A DNA stretch of 64,000 nt from Plantago ovata (taxonomy: Eukaryota > Streptophyta > Magnoliopsida > Lamiales > Plantaginaceae): NCBI GenBank assembly GCA_028274465.1, contig CM051455.1:69236985-69300984 (forward strand), given 5' to 3'. A program made the position numbers and the translations under genes. The notes beneath the pieces were generated by a model that had not been told where the DNA came from, ran no database searches, and was given only the letters and a program-made list of their open reading frames with translations. Shown in pieces: positions 22,957 to 34,386 of this stretch. Position 1 is the first letter of the stretch, and the number at the start of each line of letters is the position of its first letter.

Positions 22957-22974
22957 TGGCGCCGTTGCCGGGGA
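22957..22974 (+). other. Gyp3 primer binding site (tRNA-Asp)
   Basis: TGGCGCCGTTGCCGGGGA is identical to the Gyp2 primer site. Confidence 0.85.
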
Positions 22975-23227
22975 CTATATTCCTTTTTTCTGTTTAATTT
23001 GTTTATATTTTCAGCATTCAACCCCCAGAACAGCTCTTGGATTGTCTCTCAAAAATTTCACTTTCTTACGATATTTCTTTCCTCCTATCTTCTTCAGTAA
23101 ATTCATCTAATCTGATCTTGGTTACCTTGCGTGTTTGTGCTCTCGAAATTTTTGGTTATATTGTGTTTGATTACGCTAATAGAACTAACTTTTAGTTTTG
23201 AGTTACTCTTACTACAGACATACAGGT

Positions 23228-24500
23228 ATGATGTCCATGCGCGCTCGCATGACACCCCAATTCTCGCAGGTGAGGAGAGGATCATCCATATAACTGGAAG
23301 ACGAGTTAAGGAGGTATGAGGTGACGGAGTCCATGGTGAGGTACTTACCGAGGTACGAAGATGGAGTCGGGATGGACCAATGGAGTTTCATTCGATCCTA
23401 TGAGGGGAAATAGAAAGAATTCCAGCAGAAGGGTTTACTATGGACCAATTATGCAGGAAACTCTTTTCTTTTGCTCTTGGGTATGAGCCGAGGCGTTGGA
23501 TTGCAAGGTTTGAACCAGGATCGCTGAAAACTTGGGGCCAAGTAGTAGAGGAGTTCTTGGCGCGGTTCATGCCTTATCATGAGACGATTGCCTTACGTGA
23601 TAGGATCCAATATTTCGAGCAAGGAGAGTATGAGCAGTTTTGTGACGCCTACGAACGTTTTGAGATGTATAAACGTGAGTGCCCCCATCACCGTTTCGAA
23701 GATGGGGAGTTGATTTGGTGCTTCGTTGGTGGACTTCGTGAAGAGGAACGACTTAGAGTGGATCGGTTGAGCGGCGGTCTGGGAGAATGTACGGTCGACG
23801 AGGCAGAAGAAGTCCTCCGTAAGTACGCCAGAGGTTCAACACAATCCGATGAGGTCATACCAATTCATATCACCGCAAAGGAAGTAGATCGAGGTGAAGC
23901 AGGAAGCTCATCCGAGGAGTATTTTGAAGCCGAAGAAATCAGTAAGGAAGATGAAATTGCACATGCCGAGCAAGTTGAAGATGACCTTCGTATAGCAAAA
24001 GTTGTTGAAGAAGTTATAGTAACTGAGCATCTTACGGAAGAGTTCAGCTTGTTGAATTGTGCTGGAGTAGAAGAGGTTTGAGAACTTGAAGAGGAGAAAG
24101 GATTGGAAGGCGACGCCCCCTGGAGGTGGGGGGCGAGTCGCCCAGCATGGGGGGAGAACCGCCTCCCATGAACAGTGAGCTGGATGACCCCAGATCCCCT
24201 GTTCCTTTACTCCCAGACATTCGTAGCAATCCAAAGCCACTTCCTTCCGTTACTACTGAGGTTCTTAAGTACAAAGAGGTGAATCTACTTCTCCGAGGTG
24301 GATAGCTTGGCAAGCAAGATACACAGGAGCCACCACTAAACAATCACCTCGATGAAGTCAAAGTGAATGTCCTCCTATTGATGAAGTCCTTATTGGATAT
24401 GCCTGCAAAGCAACCCAGTCCATTCACCATGGTGAGATCTTTGACGCTTCCTAGGTCTCTTTGCTACATCGGACCAAGAGAATGGCGGCCACCGTGGGGA
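23228..24500 (+). pseudogene. Gyp3 divergent gag (gag2)
   Basis: From ATG 23228 the sequence matches the Gyp5 gag2. The capsid-like core (23440-24081) reads LFSFALGYEPRRWIARF, PGSLKTWGQVVEEFLARF, YERFEMYKRECPHHRFEDGEL and WCFVGGLREEERLRV. This is the Athila gag pattern but clearly diverged from the gag of Gyp1/2/4/6. There is no zinc knuckle or protease. Damage includes a TAA near 23293, a frameshift near 23405, and a TGA at 24079-24081 where Gyp5 has CGA. A GC palindrome block (about 24113-24170) lies in the 3' part. The sequence is cut by the deletion near 24500. Confidence 0.82.
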
Positions 24501-24506
24501 TTGCAA

Positions 24507-25137
24507 CATGTTTTCTTCTATGATTTCTGTTGATTGCATGCCTATTATGAGTAGCTAAACTTATCGTTGGTGGTAGTATGTGAATTCTTAGCGAAGGGAA
24601 GATAATCATGCTAATGGCTATATCGCGCATTATACTCCGTGTTATTGCTTTATTTCGTTGGTCAGGCTCAGCCTAAATTCTCGTATGTTGTATTAATTAT
24701 TATGCACAATTGGACCCTCGTCGACCTGTACGCGAGTTTATCTTCGTAGTGTTGAATAATTACGGAACACATTAGGAAAATAGTGATTGACTTGTCAGAC
24801 CCATTATCTTCGTAGTGCTTAATAATTGCAACATGACACTAGATTGATCAAAGATCTCCATGCAAGACCGAGGAATTTATGCATGATTATCGACCCGTTA
24901 TGCTTTGAAGGATCATACTATCACCAATCTCCATTATTTGTTAGAAAAACCCCTTGCTATTACGTCTGCTGCTTTATATTCTCTTGTTAAATAGATAAAG
25001 CTAGTTATAGTCCTGAGAGAACGACACTCGAGTCATTCTACTGCTACACTACGGTTTTCGTTGTAGTTGTGGATTGCCTTTGGCTAAATAACAAATATTA
25101 TTTGACTGAACCGGAACCGACAAATCCGCGTTCATCA
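24507..25137 (+). repeat. Gyp3 3' LTR, 5'-truncated
   Basis: This corresponds to the part of the LTR from CAACATGTTTTCTTC to the end CGTTCATCA. It lacks the promoter half. Confidence 0.9.
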
Positions 25138-25300
25138 GTAGTTACATTGGTATGTTGCATGTTGAAGAAGCTAGGCTAGACATAAAGGATTTGGGGAGCT
25201 CGATTGTTGATTTTATCACTTATGTGTTTCGTTCTTACACTAGCATATGCATGAGTCAGTTTTGTGTCATACGAGGTACTAACTGTTGTTTGTAGGAATC

Positions 25301-26092
25301 ATGCCAAGGGAGAGGAGCATTCCCGTATGATTACTATGAAGTATTGGAGGGGGATGGATTACAACCATGTCAAGGAGTGTGATCTCGTTAGAGGTGCGTT
25401 CAAGCCACGGGCTCTTGCAGCAACGTCGCGGATTATCCAAGAGGAGGAGCTAGAGTACACCTGGAGTACGGACTCCTATGCCTATTCATGCACCACCGAA
25501 GGGACAGAAACAATTATTACGTCAGCAATCCATCATAAGGACTGCAAAGTTCGAGTGGATAGGAAGGCACCGGGACGATCTTGCCGCGACGGATTCAATC
25601 TTGAGTTCACAGTTGATAGAAGGTTCCGAAGCGCAAGCTTGGTTCCAAAACATAATGACATGGGTGCCCAGCCCCTCGTTGGGGTGCCCCTTGACTGCCT
25701 CTAAAGGGAGCATCATATAGACATCGGTCGCATCAACCGTAGAGAATGTGGTCGACATTGGAAAAAATGGTAGAAGACTTCTGAGTATCCGAGCAGCTTA
25801 CTGTAACCTCCTCGAGGTGTAAAACGTTGGAGATGAAGGCTCTGATACCACTGCTCTTTCCCCTTCAACAATTCATAGCCTATTGGAGGGCTACAGGATG
25901 GAGGATTCCATAACAGCGGCGGCTAATCTTGAGGATTCTATTCGACAATGCAACTCTACTGGCGATGATGATGGTGACAGTAGTGACAATGAAGGCCATA
26001 CGGACAATGATGATACAGATAGAGGAGTTGTTCCTATCCGGCCTATAAATAGAACTACCGCACCTACCAGAAGACCTGATGATCATCTATAA
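25301..26092 (+). pseudogene. Gyp2 ORF2 remnant
   Basis: The ATG at 25301 follows the predicted splice acceptor but the frame closes after nine codons. Further down, the frame at 25478-25720 (PIHAPPKGQK, ATDSILSSQLIEGSEAQAWFQNIMTWV) is shared with Gyp4 (39030-39339), so it is probably the true one. An acidic C-terminal segment (STGDDDGDSSDNEG, 25883-26092) is also shared. By position it corresponds to the Gyp6 ORF2, which looks like a plant transposon-protein domain. It is too decayed to assign a function. Confidence 0.6.
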
Positions 26093-26914
26093 GGCTCCCA
26101 GAGCAGTCCCAATAACTCACAAGCAGCATACTCAGCCGACCGAGGCCAAACCATGCGGTAACATTTAGTATCACATCTTATTTCCTCATTTTCTTATTGC
26201 TAGGGACTAGCGTTAATTTCATGAGGGGGGATGGGATTTAAGTGATCTAGTGTTGTTAGTTTGGAGCTTGCCATTGATGGTTTAGAGCTTGGTATTGGCA
26301 TTTGCATTTGCACGTTTACCGCTTTCTTAGTTTTTTAGGTTGCATTCACTGCATTCATCCTAGGATAGTCTTGCATGTTTTATATGGAGTTTATTGCCGA
26401 ATTTTTTGAACTTTTTTATTGGGTAGATCAACTAACTATGCCATTAATCATATGCTTCATCTCTATGAATTTGTTTGAGGTTTTTCTCGCTTGGCTTGTC
26501 ACATTTATGTATTGCACTTAGTTAAGCTTGGTAGTCTCGACATCACTTAGTGGTGTTTTCTCTACTGCGGTTCACGAAGGCCTTTATAATAGGATGATGC
26601 ATGTTAGGGTCTTATGGTTGTTTTCCCGAGTAATGATGTACCTAAGAGGCAACAAGTCTTCACCATGCTTTGAGATTGTTAAATGCCTAGGAAGGAGGTA
26701 GTGTGAGGTTGTGTGATCCTTTGTTTATAACCTATTCTTCCGAATAGGTTTGGGGAGGGGGTTGCACCATCATTAGACTTGTTTTTCGTTTTTTCAATTC
26801 TGTGTTGTGAGTTTATTTTTCCTTTTTCGTAAATTTTGTACTCCAACCTATTTTTTCGAATAGGTTTGGGGAAGTCGTTTGTGAGTCATTTTGATTCTTT
26901 TTCGTTATGCTACT
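26093..26914 (+). other. Gyp2 noncoding tail, first part
   Basis: No gene is seen. It is homologous to Gyp4 39654-40445. It contains the twin hairpins and is cut by Gyp5 at 26914, resuming at 32431. Confidence 0.75.
26729..26866 (+). repeat. Twin AACCTATT hairpins, Gyp2 tail
   Basis: Inverted repeats at 26729-26750 and 26845-26866 are each followed by a PPT-like word (GGTTTGGGGAG at 26747-26757 and GGTTTGGGGAA at 26863-26873). The real polypurine tract at 33131-33141 has the same 11 bases. Confidence 0.78.
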
Positions 26915-28154
26915 TGATGAACGTGTCAGATTCAGTCAAATAAATTTGTAATTAGCCAAAGGCAATCCACAACTACAACGAAAACCGTAGTGTAGCATTA
27001 GAATGACTCGAGTGTCGTTCTCTCAGGACTATACTAGCTTTATCAAATCTAATTAAGAATATAAAAACAACAGACAGATAGCAATAGGGGGTTTCCAGCA
27101 GATAATGGAGATTGGTGATAGTATGGTCCTTCTTAACATAATGGGTCGATAATCATGCATAAATTCCTCGGTCTTGCATAGAGATCTTTGAATCAATCTA
27201 GTGTCCTGTTGCAAGTATTAAGCACTACGAAGATAATTTGGTTTGACTTGTCAACAACTAACGTCCTAATGTGTTCCGTAATTATTCAACACTACGAAGA
27301 TAATTGGTCTGATGGTCGACAAGTGTCCAAGTGTGCATAATGATCAATACAACATACGAGAATTTTGGTTACAACTGATCAACGAAATAAAGCAATGACA
27401 CGGAGTATAATGCGCGATATAGCCATTAGCATGATTATCTTCCCTGGCTAAGAATTCACATACTACCACCAATGATAAGTTTAGCTACTCATAATAGGCA
27501 TGCAATCAATAGAAATCATAGAAGAAAACATATTGAAAGAAGATAAAATAAGTAGATAAAAACTGTAAGATACAAAGTTACCGAAGGTTTTCAATCTCCG
27601 GATGATTGCGATCCTACGCGCTCCAATCTGCTATGAAAAAGTATCCCCTAAGCTACGGAACTCCCAGTACAGGCCCCGGGAAGTTCCTACCTAAAACTAT
27701 AGAGAGAGGTGAGAAAGTAGGCTTGGAAAGATATAATTTTCGGAGAGAAAACTGAGCACTATATATAGGCCCGCAAAAACACCGGGGCGGTTCGCCCCAC
27801 AGTAAATTCGCGGAATTTCCGCGTTTTCGACGCGGTTTTGGATTTCTTCACCTTTTCGGACTCGGTTTCTGACTTCTAGTGGCCTTCTAACCTCTAGATT
27901 CGACCCCTAGACTCCAAATCCTATTCGGAAACCTTCAGATACTCCAAATAGGCTTCTGGAACACCAATTCCGTGTAGACTTCAATATAATTGCCCGGAAA
28001 TCTCCAAATTTCAACCAAAACCTGTAAAATAAAATCTAAAGGGAAACGTGACACTATTCTAATAAAATGTACTAAAATATAGCTAAATTAACATAGAGGA
28101 TAGCTAAAATAGGTGAAAAAGACTCGAATGAAAGTGTAAAATACACATTCATCA
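26915..28154 (-). repeat. Gyp5 3' LTR
   Basis: On the element strand it starts TGATGAATGTG and ends CGTTCATCA. Its GC block is reduced to one palindrome (GGGGCGGTTCGCCCC near 27783). Confidence 0.93.
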
Positions 28155-28156
28155 AA

Positions 28157-28167
28157 CTCCCCAAACC
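28157..28167 (-). other. Gyp5 polypurine tract
   Basis: On the element strand it reads GGTTTGGGGAG, two bases before the 3' LTR. A TTGCTTG/CAAGCAA hairpin lies just upstream at 28174-28191. Confidence 0.8.
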
Positions 28168-29604
28168 GAACCTTTGCTTGTCCTCAAGCAACTAAGCTAG
28201 ACTCTAATACAAAAACATGCAAGACTCAAAATGGAGTTTCATGCCAAATAAATCGAACTAATCTACTGAATCTATCAAATAACATATGAACAAAAACCAT
28301 ATAAATCAAAGCATGAATATAGGTTGAAGAATACCTCGTTTGACTTATACACATCGACATAAGCACTTATGTCAAGACAAGATAGTCTCTCGTAACATTC
28401 TCTACCTGGACCTAGTCAGTGACGACGTAATGAAGCATGCTAAAATACGAATGTTTGCCCCGTGCCTATGAAACTGAGGACTTACTGCTGTTCCACCATG
28501 TTAAGACTTTTCCTCAAAAGAGGTTGAACCAGTACTGGCTCTCATCAAACCAAGGAGGGTTCCCTATAAAAGATAACACTCCCCTATTCTACCCATCTCT
28601 CAAGTAAAGTCTTAAGCTATTCACCACTTCCTGAATGGCAGGACGAGGGTGGTCTAGAACAGATGACACTCAAGACAAAAAAGATAAAAAAGAAAATTAC
28701 AACACGATTACGAACAATACGAAAAATGGAAAAGACTCAAACTTTGCTAAACTGCTATTTGGCTTCCTTTTTTGGACCCTTCTTTGCTTTTTTGGGGTCT
28801 TCTCTTTCCAGATTCTTTTTCTTTTTTCTTTTTTCTCTTTTTTTCGGGAATTTTTCTTTCTTTTTTTTTTCCCGATTTTTGTAGCCAGCAGTAGCGTAAC
28901 AAAAAGAGAAACAAAAATGACTCACACGACTTCCCCAAACCTATTCGAAAGAATAGGTTGGAGTACAAAATTACGGAAAAGAAAAAACAAACTCACGATA
29001 CGAAAATGAAAAACAAAAACAAGTCTAATGATGGTGTAACCCCCTCCCCAAACCTATTCGGCAGAATAGGTTATAAACAAAGGATCACACAACCTCACAC
29101 TACCTCCTTCCTAGGCATTTAGCAATCTCAAAGCATGGTGAAGACATGTTGCCTCTTAGGTACATAATTACTCTGGAAACAACCATAAGACCCTAACATG
29201 CATCATCCTATTATAAAGGCCTTCGTGAACCACAGTAGAGAAAACACCACTAAGTGATGTCGAGACTACCATGCTTAACTAAGTGCAATACATAAATGTG
29301 ACAAGCCAAGCGAGAAAACCTCAAACAAATTCATATAGATGAAGCATACGATTAATGACATAGCTAGTTGATCTACCCAATAAAAAAGTTCAAAAAATTC
29401 GGCAATAAACTCCATATAAAACATGCAAAACTATCCTAGGAAAGCAGTAAACGTGCAAATGCAATTAAAAAAACAAGACTATCCTACTCAAACATCACAA
29501 AGCCAAACAATACTTAACATCATGGTTCACATCCCATCCCCCTCATGAAGCTTAAGCTAGTCCCTAGCAAAAGAGAATGAGTAAATAAAAAGTGATACTA
29601 GATG
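28168..29604 (-). other. Gyp5 noncoding tail with twin hairpins
   Basis: No gene is seen. It contains the twin hairpins at 28938-28959 and 29051-29072, a pyrimidine-rich stretch (about 28750-28880), and blocks homologous to the Gyp2 and Gyp4 tails. Confidence 0.75.
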
Positions 29605-30911
29605 TTACCGAACGGTTTGGCCTCGGTCGGCTGAGTATTCAAGAATGGACTCAAGAGTACCTCCCCACGGTGGCCGCCATTCTCTTGGTCCGATGTAGCA
29701 AAGAGACCTAGGAAGCTTCAAAGATCTCACCATGGTGAATGGACTGGTTTGCTTTGCAGGCATATCCAATAAGGACTTCATCAATAGGAGGACATTCACT
29801 TTGACTTCATCGAGGTGCTTGTTTAGTGGTGGCTCCTGTGTATCTTACTTGTCAAGCTTTCCACCCCGGAGAAGTAGATTCACCTCTTTGTACTTAAGAA
29901 CCTCAGTAGTAACAGAAGGAAGTGGTTTTGGGTTGATGCGAATGTCTGGGAGTAAAGAAACAGGGGAGCTGGGGTCGTCCAGCTCACTGGTCATGGGAGG
30001 CGGTTCTCCCCCATGCTGGGCGACTCGCCCCCCACCTCCAGGGGGGCGTCGCCTTCCAATCCTTTATCCTCTTCAAGTTTTCGAACCTCTTCTACTTCAG
30101 CACAATCCAACAAGCTGAATTCTTCCGTAAGATGCTCAGTTACTTCAACTTCTTCAACAACTTTTGCTATACGAAGGTCATCTTCAACTTGCTCACTGAT
30201 TTCTTCGGTTTCAAAATACTCCTCGGATGAGCTTCCTGCTTCACCTCGATCTACTTCCTTTGCAGTGATGTGAATTGGTATGACCTCATCGGATTGTGTT
30301 GAACCTCTGGCGTACTTACGGAGGACTTCTTCTGCCTCGTCGACCGTACATTCTCCCAGACCGCCGCTCAACTGATCCACTCTAAGTCGTTCCTCTTCAC
30401 GAAGTCCACCAACGAAGCACCAAATCAACTCCCCATCTTCGAAACGGTGATGGGGGCACTCACGTTTATACATCTCAAAACGTTCGTAGGCGTCACAAAA
30501 CTGCTCAAACTCTCCTTGCTCGAAATAGTGGATCCTATCACGTAAGGCAATCGTCTCATGATAAGGCATGAACCGCGCCAAGAACTCCTCTACTACTTGG
30601 CCCCAAGTTTTCAGCGATCCTGGTTCAAACCTTGCAATTCAACGCCTCGGCTCATACCCAAGAGCAAAAGAAAATAGTTTCCTGCATAATTGGTCCTTCG
30701 TAAACCCTTCTGCTGGAATTCTTTCTATTTCCTCCTCATAGGATCGATTGAAACTCCATGAGTCCATCCCTACTCCATCTTCGTACCTCGGTAAGTACCT
30801 CACCATGGACTCCGTCACCTCATACCTCCTTAACTCGTCTTCCAGGTATATGGAAGATCCTCTCCTCACCTGCGAGAATTGGGGTGTCATGCGAGCGCGC
30901 ATGGACATCAT
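29605..30911 (-). pseudogene. Gyp5 divergent gag (gag2)
   Basis: The ATG is at 30911 (MMSMRARMTPQFSQVRRG). The capsid-like core includes LFSFALGYEPRR, PGSLKTWGQVVEEFLARFMP and ECPHHRFEDGELIWCFVGGL, followed by an acidic Glu/Val-rich C-terminal region. A TGA at 30639-30641 replaces a Trp codon. A GC-rich palindromic block (about 29998-30048) sits where the frame changes; past it, another frame (to about 29605) continues with LLLMKSLLDMPAKQ and GPREWRPPWGG, also found in Gyp3. So gag2 was probably longer and was broken at the palindromes. There is no CCHC knuckle or protease. Confidence 0.82.
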
Positions 30912-31164
30912 ACCTGTATGTCGGTAGTAAGAGTAACTCAAAACTAAAAGTTAGTTCTATTAGCGTAATCAAACACAATATCACCAAAAATTCCGAGAGC
31001 AAAAACACGCAAGGTAACCACGATCAGATTAGATGAATTTACTGAAGAAGATAGGAGGAAAGAAATAGGGTAAGAAGGTGAAATTTTTTATGGACAATCC
31101 AAGAGCTGTTCTGGGGGTTGAATGCTGAAAATATAAACAAATTAAATAGAAAAAAGGAGTATAG

Positions 31165-31182
31165 TCCCCGGCAACGGCGCCA
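31165..31182 (-). other. Gyp5 primer binding site (tRNA-Asp)
   Basis: The reverse strand reads TGGCGCCGTTGCCGGGGA, three bases from the LTR. Confidence 0.85.
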
Positions 31183-31185
31183 ATT

Positions 31186-32425
31186 TGATGAACGTGTCAG
31201 ATTCAGTCAAATAAATTTGTAATTAGCCAAAGGCAATCCACAACTACAACGAAAACCGTAGTGTAGCAGTAGAATGACTCGAGTGTCGTTCTCTCAGGAC
31301 TATACTAGTTTTATCAAATCTAATTAAGAATATAAAAACAGCAGACAGATAGCAATAGGGGGTTTCCAGCAGATAATGGAGATTGGTGATAGTATGGTCC
31401 TTCTTAACATAATGGGTCGATAATCATGCATAAATTCCGCGGTCTTGCATAGAGATCTTTGAATCAATCTAGTGTCCTGTTGCATGTATTAAGCACTACG
31501 AAGATAATTTGGTCTGACTTGTCAACAACTAACGTCCTAATGTGTTCCGTAATTATTCAACACTACGAAGATAATTGGTCTGATGGTCAACAAGTGTCCA
31601 AGTGTGCATAATGATCAATACAACATACGAGAATTTTGGTTACAACTGATCAACGAAATAAAGCAATGACACGGAGTATAATGCGCGATATAGCCATTAG
31701 CATTATTATCTTCCCTCGCTAAGAATTCACATACTACCACCAATGATAAGTTTAGGTACTCATAGTAGGCATGCAATCAATAGAAATCATAGAAGAAAAC
31801 ATATTGAAAGAAGATAAAATAAGTAGATAAAAACTGTAAGATACAAAGTTACAGAAGGTTGTCAATCTCCGGATGATTGCGATCCTACGCGCTCCAATCT
31901 GCTATGAAAAAGTATCCCCTAAGCTACGGAACTCCCGGGACAGGCCTCGGGAAGTTCCTACCTAAAACTATAGAGAGAGGTGAGAAAGTAGACTTGGAAA
32001 GATATGATTTCCGGAGAGAAAACTGAGCACTATATATAGGCCCGAAAAAACTCCGGGGCGGTTCGCCCCACAGTAAATTCGCGGAATTTCAGCGTTTTCG
32101 ACGCGGTTTTGGATTTCTTCACCTTTTCGGACTCGGTTTCTGACTTCTAGTGGCCTTCTAACCTCCAGATTCGACCCCTAGACTCCAAATCCTATCCGAA
32201 AACCATCAGATACTCCAAATAGGCTTCTGGAACACCAATTCCTTGTAGACTTCAATATAATTGCCCGGAAATCTCAGAATTTCAACCAAAACCTGTAAAA
32301 TAAAATCTAAAGGGAAACGTGAAACTATTCTAATAAAATGTACTAAAATATAGCTAAATTAACATAGAGGATAGCTAAAATAGGTGAAAAAGACTCGAAT
32401 GAAAGTGTAAAATACACATTCATCA
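31186..32425 (-). repeat. Gyp5 5' LTR
   Basis: It is 1240 bases, the same length as the 3' LTR, with the same single GC palindrome (about 32053-32075) and the same ends. Confidence 0.93.
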
Positions 32426-32430
32426 CTACT

Positions 32431-33130
32431 GCTGGCTAAAAAATCGAAAAAAAAGAAAAAAGAAACTGGAAAGAAAAAAAAAAGAAAAAAAGAAAAGACC
32501 CCAAAAAAGCAAAGAAGGGTCCAAAAAAGAAAGCCAAATAACAGTTTAGCAAAGTGTTGTGTCTCATTTTCCAATTCTTGTAATGTTCGTAATCGTGTTG
32601 TAATTTCTATCTTTTCTTTTGTTTTTGAGTGTCATCTGTTCTAGACCACCCTCGTCCTGCCATTCAGGAAGTGGTGAAAATCTTAAGGCTTTGCTTGAGA
32701 AATGGGTAGAATAGGGGAGTGTTATCTTTTATAGGGAACCCTCCTTCGTTTGATGAGAGCCAGTACTGGTTCGACCTCTTTGAGGAAAAGTCTTAACTTG
32801 GTGAACAGTAGTAAGTCCTCAGTTTCATAGGCACGGGACAACCATTCGTATCTTAACATGTTTCATTACGTCGTCACTGACTAGGTCCAGGTAGAGAATG
32901 TTACGAGAGACTATCTTGTCTTGACATAAGTGCTTAGATGGATGTGTATGAGTCAATCGAGGCATTCTTCAACCTATATTCATGTTTTGATTTATATGGT
33001 TTTTGTTCATATGTTTGTTGATAGATTCAGTAGATTAGTTCATTTTATTTGGCATGAGACTCCATTTTGTGTCTTGCATTGTTTTTTGCATTAGAGTCTA
33101 GCTTAGTTTCTTGAGGACAAGCAAGGGTTC
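32431..33130 (+). other. Gyp2 noncoding tail, second part
   Basis: No gene is seen. It starts with an A-rich purine tract (about 32439-32530), continues with the conserved block around CTAGACCACCCTCGTCCTGC, and ends in a TTCTTGAGGACAAGCAA hairpin before the polypurine tract. Confidence 0.75.
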
Positions 33131-33141
33131 GGTTTGGGGAG
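33131..33141 (+). other. Gyp2 polypurine tract
   Basis: GGTTTGGGGAG lies two bases before the 3' LTR. Confidence 0.82.
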
Positions 33142-33143
33142 TT

Positions 33144-34386
33144 TGATGAATGTGTATTTTACACTTTCATTTGAGTCTTTTTCACCTATTTTAGCTATCA
33201 TCTATGTTAATTTAGCTATATTTTAGTGCATTTTATTAGAATAGTGTCACGTTTCCCTTTAGTTTTTATTTTACAGGTTTTGGTTGAAAAACGAGGATTT
33301 CCGGGCAATTATATTGAAGTTGAAAAGGAATTGGTGTTCCAGAAGCCTAATTGGAGTGTTTGAAGGTTTCCGGATAGGATTTGAAGTCTAGGGGTCGAAT
33401 CTAGAGGTTAGAAGGCCACTAGAAGTCAGAAACCGAGTCCGAAAAGGGGAAGAAATCCAAAAACGCGTAAATTTCCGAAACATACTCCCGGGCGAATCGC
33501 CCGGGATGTGGGGCGAATCGCCCCACACCAGGCGACTTGCCCGGTGTGTGGGGCCCTTCGCCCCACACTATTTCGAAGCCTATATATAGTTGCTCAGTTT
33601 TTCTCCGATTTTTATACTTTTCCAGACCTATTCTCTCACCTTTCTCTGTAGTTTTAGGTAGGAACTTCCCAGAGCCTGTTCTTGGGGTGCATAGCTTAGG
33701 AGATACTTTTTCATAGCAGTTTGGAGCTTGTAAGGTCGCGATTCTTCGGAGACTGACAACCTTCGGTAACATTGTATCTTACAGTTTTTCTACTTATTTT
33801 TATATATCTTTCAACATGTTTTCTTCTATGATTTCTGTTGATTGCATGACAACTATGAGTAGCTAAACTTCTCGTTGGTGATAGTATGTGAATTCTTTGC
33901 GAAGGGTTGATAATTATGCTAATGGCTATATCGCGCATTATACTCCGTGTTATTGATTTATTTCTTTGATCTATCTAAATCTCTATCTTCGTATTGTTGA
34001 TTAATTATTGCACACAATTGGACAATTCATTGGTCTTCGACCTATCTAAATCTTTATATTCGTAGTGTTTGATAATTACAACAGGACAATTCATTGATCA
34101 AAGATCTCCATGCAAAACCGAGGAATTTATGCATGATTATTAACCCGTTATGCTTTGAAGGACCATACTATCACCAATCTCCATTATCTGTTAAGAAAAA
34201 CCTTTGCTAAACCGTCTGCTGTTTTATATTCTCAAATTAGATTTGATAAAGCTAGTTATAGTCCTTAGAGATCGACACTCGAGGTTATTCTACTGCTACA
34301 CTACGGTTTTCGTTGTAGTTGTGAATTGCCTTTGGCTAAATAACAAATTTATTTGATAATCGGAACCGACAATTCCAGCATCATCA
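33144..34386 (+). repeat. Gyp2 3' LTR
   Basis: It is 1243 bases with the same ends and the same type of GC palindrome block (about 33485-33570) as the 5' LTR. It is intact. Confidence 0.93.

Larger units (their letters stand above)
21681..25137 (+). mobile_element. Gyp3: gag-only gypsy element with deleted 3' part
   Basis: It has a complete 5' LTR (21681-22953), a primer site, a second type of gag, and a 3' LTR lacking its first 640 or so bases (about 24507-25137). GTAGT flanks both ends (21676-21680 and 25138-25142). Around 24500 the gag-type sequence joins directly to the middle of the LTR, so the element tail, polypurine tract and LTR start have been deleted. It is nested in the predicted intron of Gyp2. 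Confidence 0.93.
21291..25295 (+). other. Predicted intron before Gyp2 ORF2 (543 nt without Gyp3)
   Basis: The donor is GAG/GTATCTTC at 21291 and the acceptor is ACTAACTGTTGTTTGTAG/G at 25295, with a CTAAC branch site. Subtracting Gyp3 and one target copy leaves 543 nt. Gyp4 (542 nt) and Gyp6 (545 nt) have introns at the same place with matching ends. Splicing would place the ORF2 ATG six bases downstream of the junction. Confidence 0.65.
26915..32425 (-). mobile_element. Gyp5: complete gag-only gypsy element (5.5 kb)
   Basis: It has two 1240-base LTRs (5' LTR 31186-32425, 3' LTR 26915-28154), a primer site, gag2, a tail and a polypurine tract, all on the reverse strand. A perfect CTACT duplication flanks it (26910-26914 and 32426-32430). 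There is no protease, RT, integrase or ORF2, and gag2 runs almost directly into the common tail. It matches the known class of TR-GAG non-autonomous elements. The two LTRs look very similar, suggesting a relatively recent insertion. Confidence 0.94.
17150..34386 (+). mobile_element. Gyp2: Athila-type gypsy element with gag-protease and ORF2, hosts Gyp3 and Gyp5
   Basis: Both LTRs are present (17150-18402 and 33144-34386), as are a tRNA-Asp primer site and a polypurine tract. The flanks are ATTAT (17145-17149) and AATAT (34387-34391), a 5-base duplication with one difference, consistent with the uninterrupted homologous site near 47090 in Gyp6. Without its two inserts it is about 8.3 kb. It encodes gag, protease and a decayed ORF2 and has no RT or integrase. 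It lies inside Gyp1 gag-protease in the opposite orientation. Confidence 0.92.

Noticed and set aside
25264..25704. The longest frame in this stretch as the Gyp2 ORF2 product
   Set aside because: Gyp4 does not keep this frame. The overlapping frame at 25478-25720 is the one shared by both elements.
33419..33772. Recurring reverse-strand reading frames inside gypsy LTRs (also at 22088, 34899 and 41444)
   Set aside because: They repeat only because the LTR repeats, they differ in length between copies, and they resemble no protein. They cross promoter and palindrome sequences.
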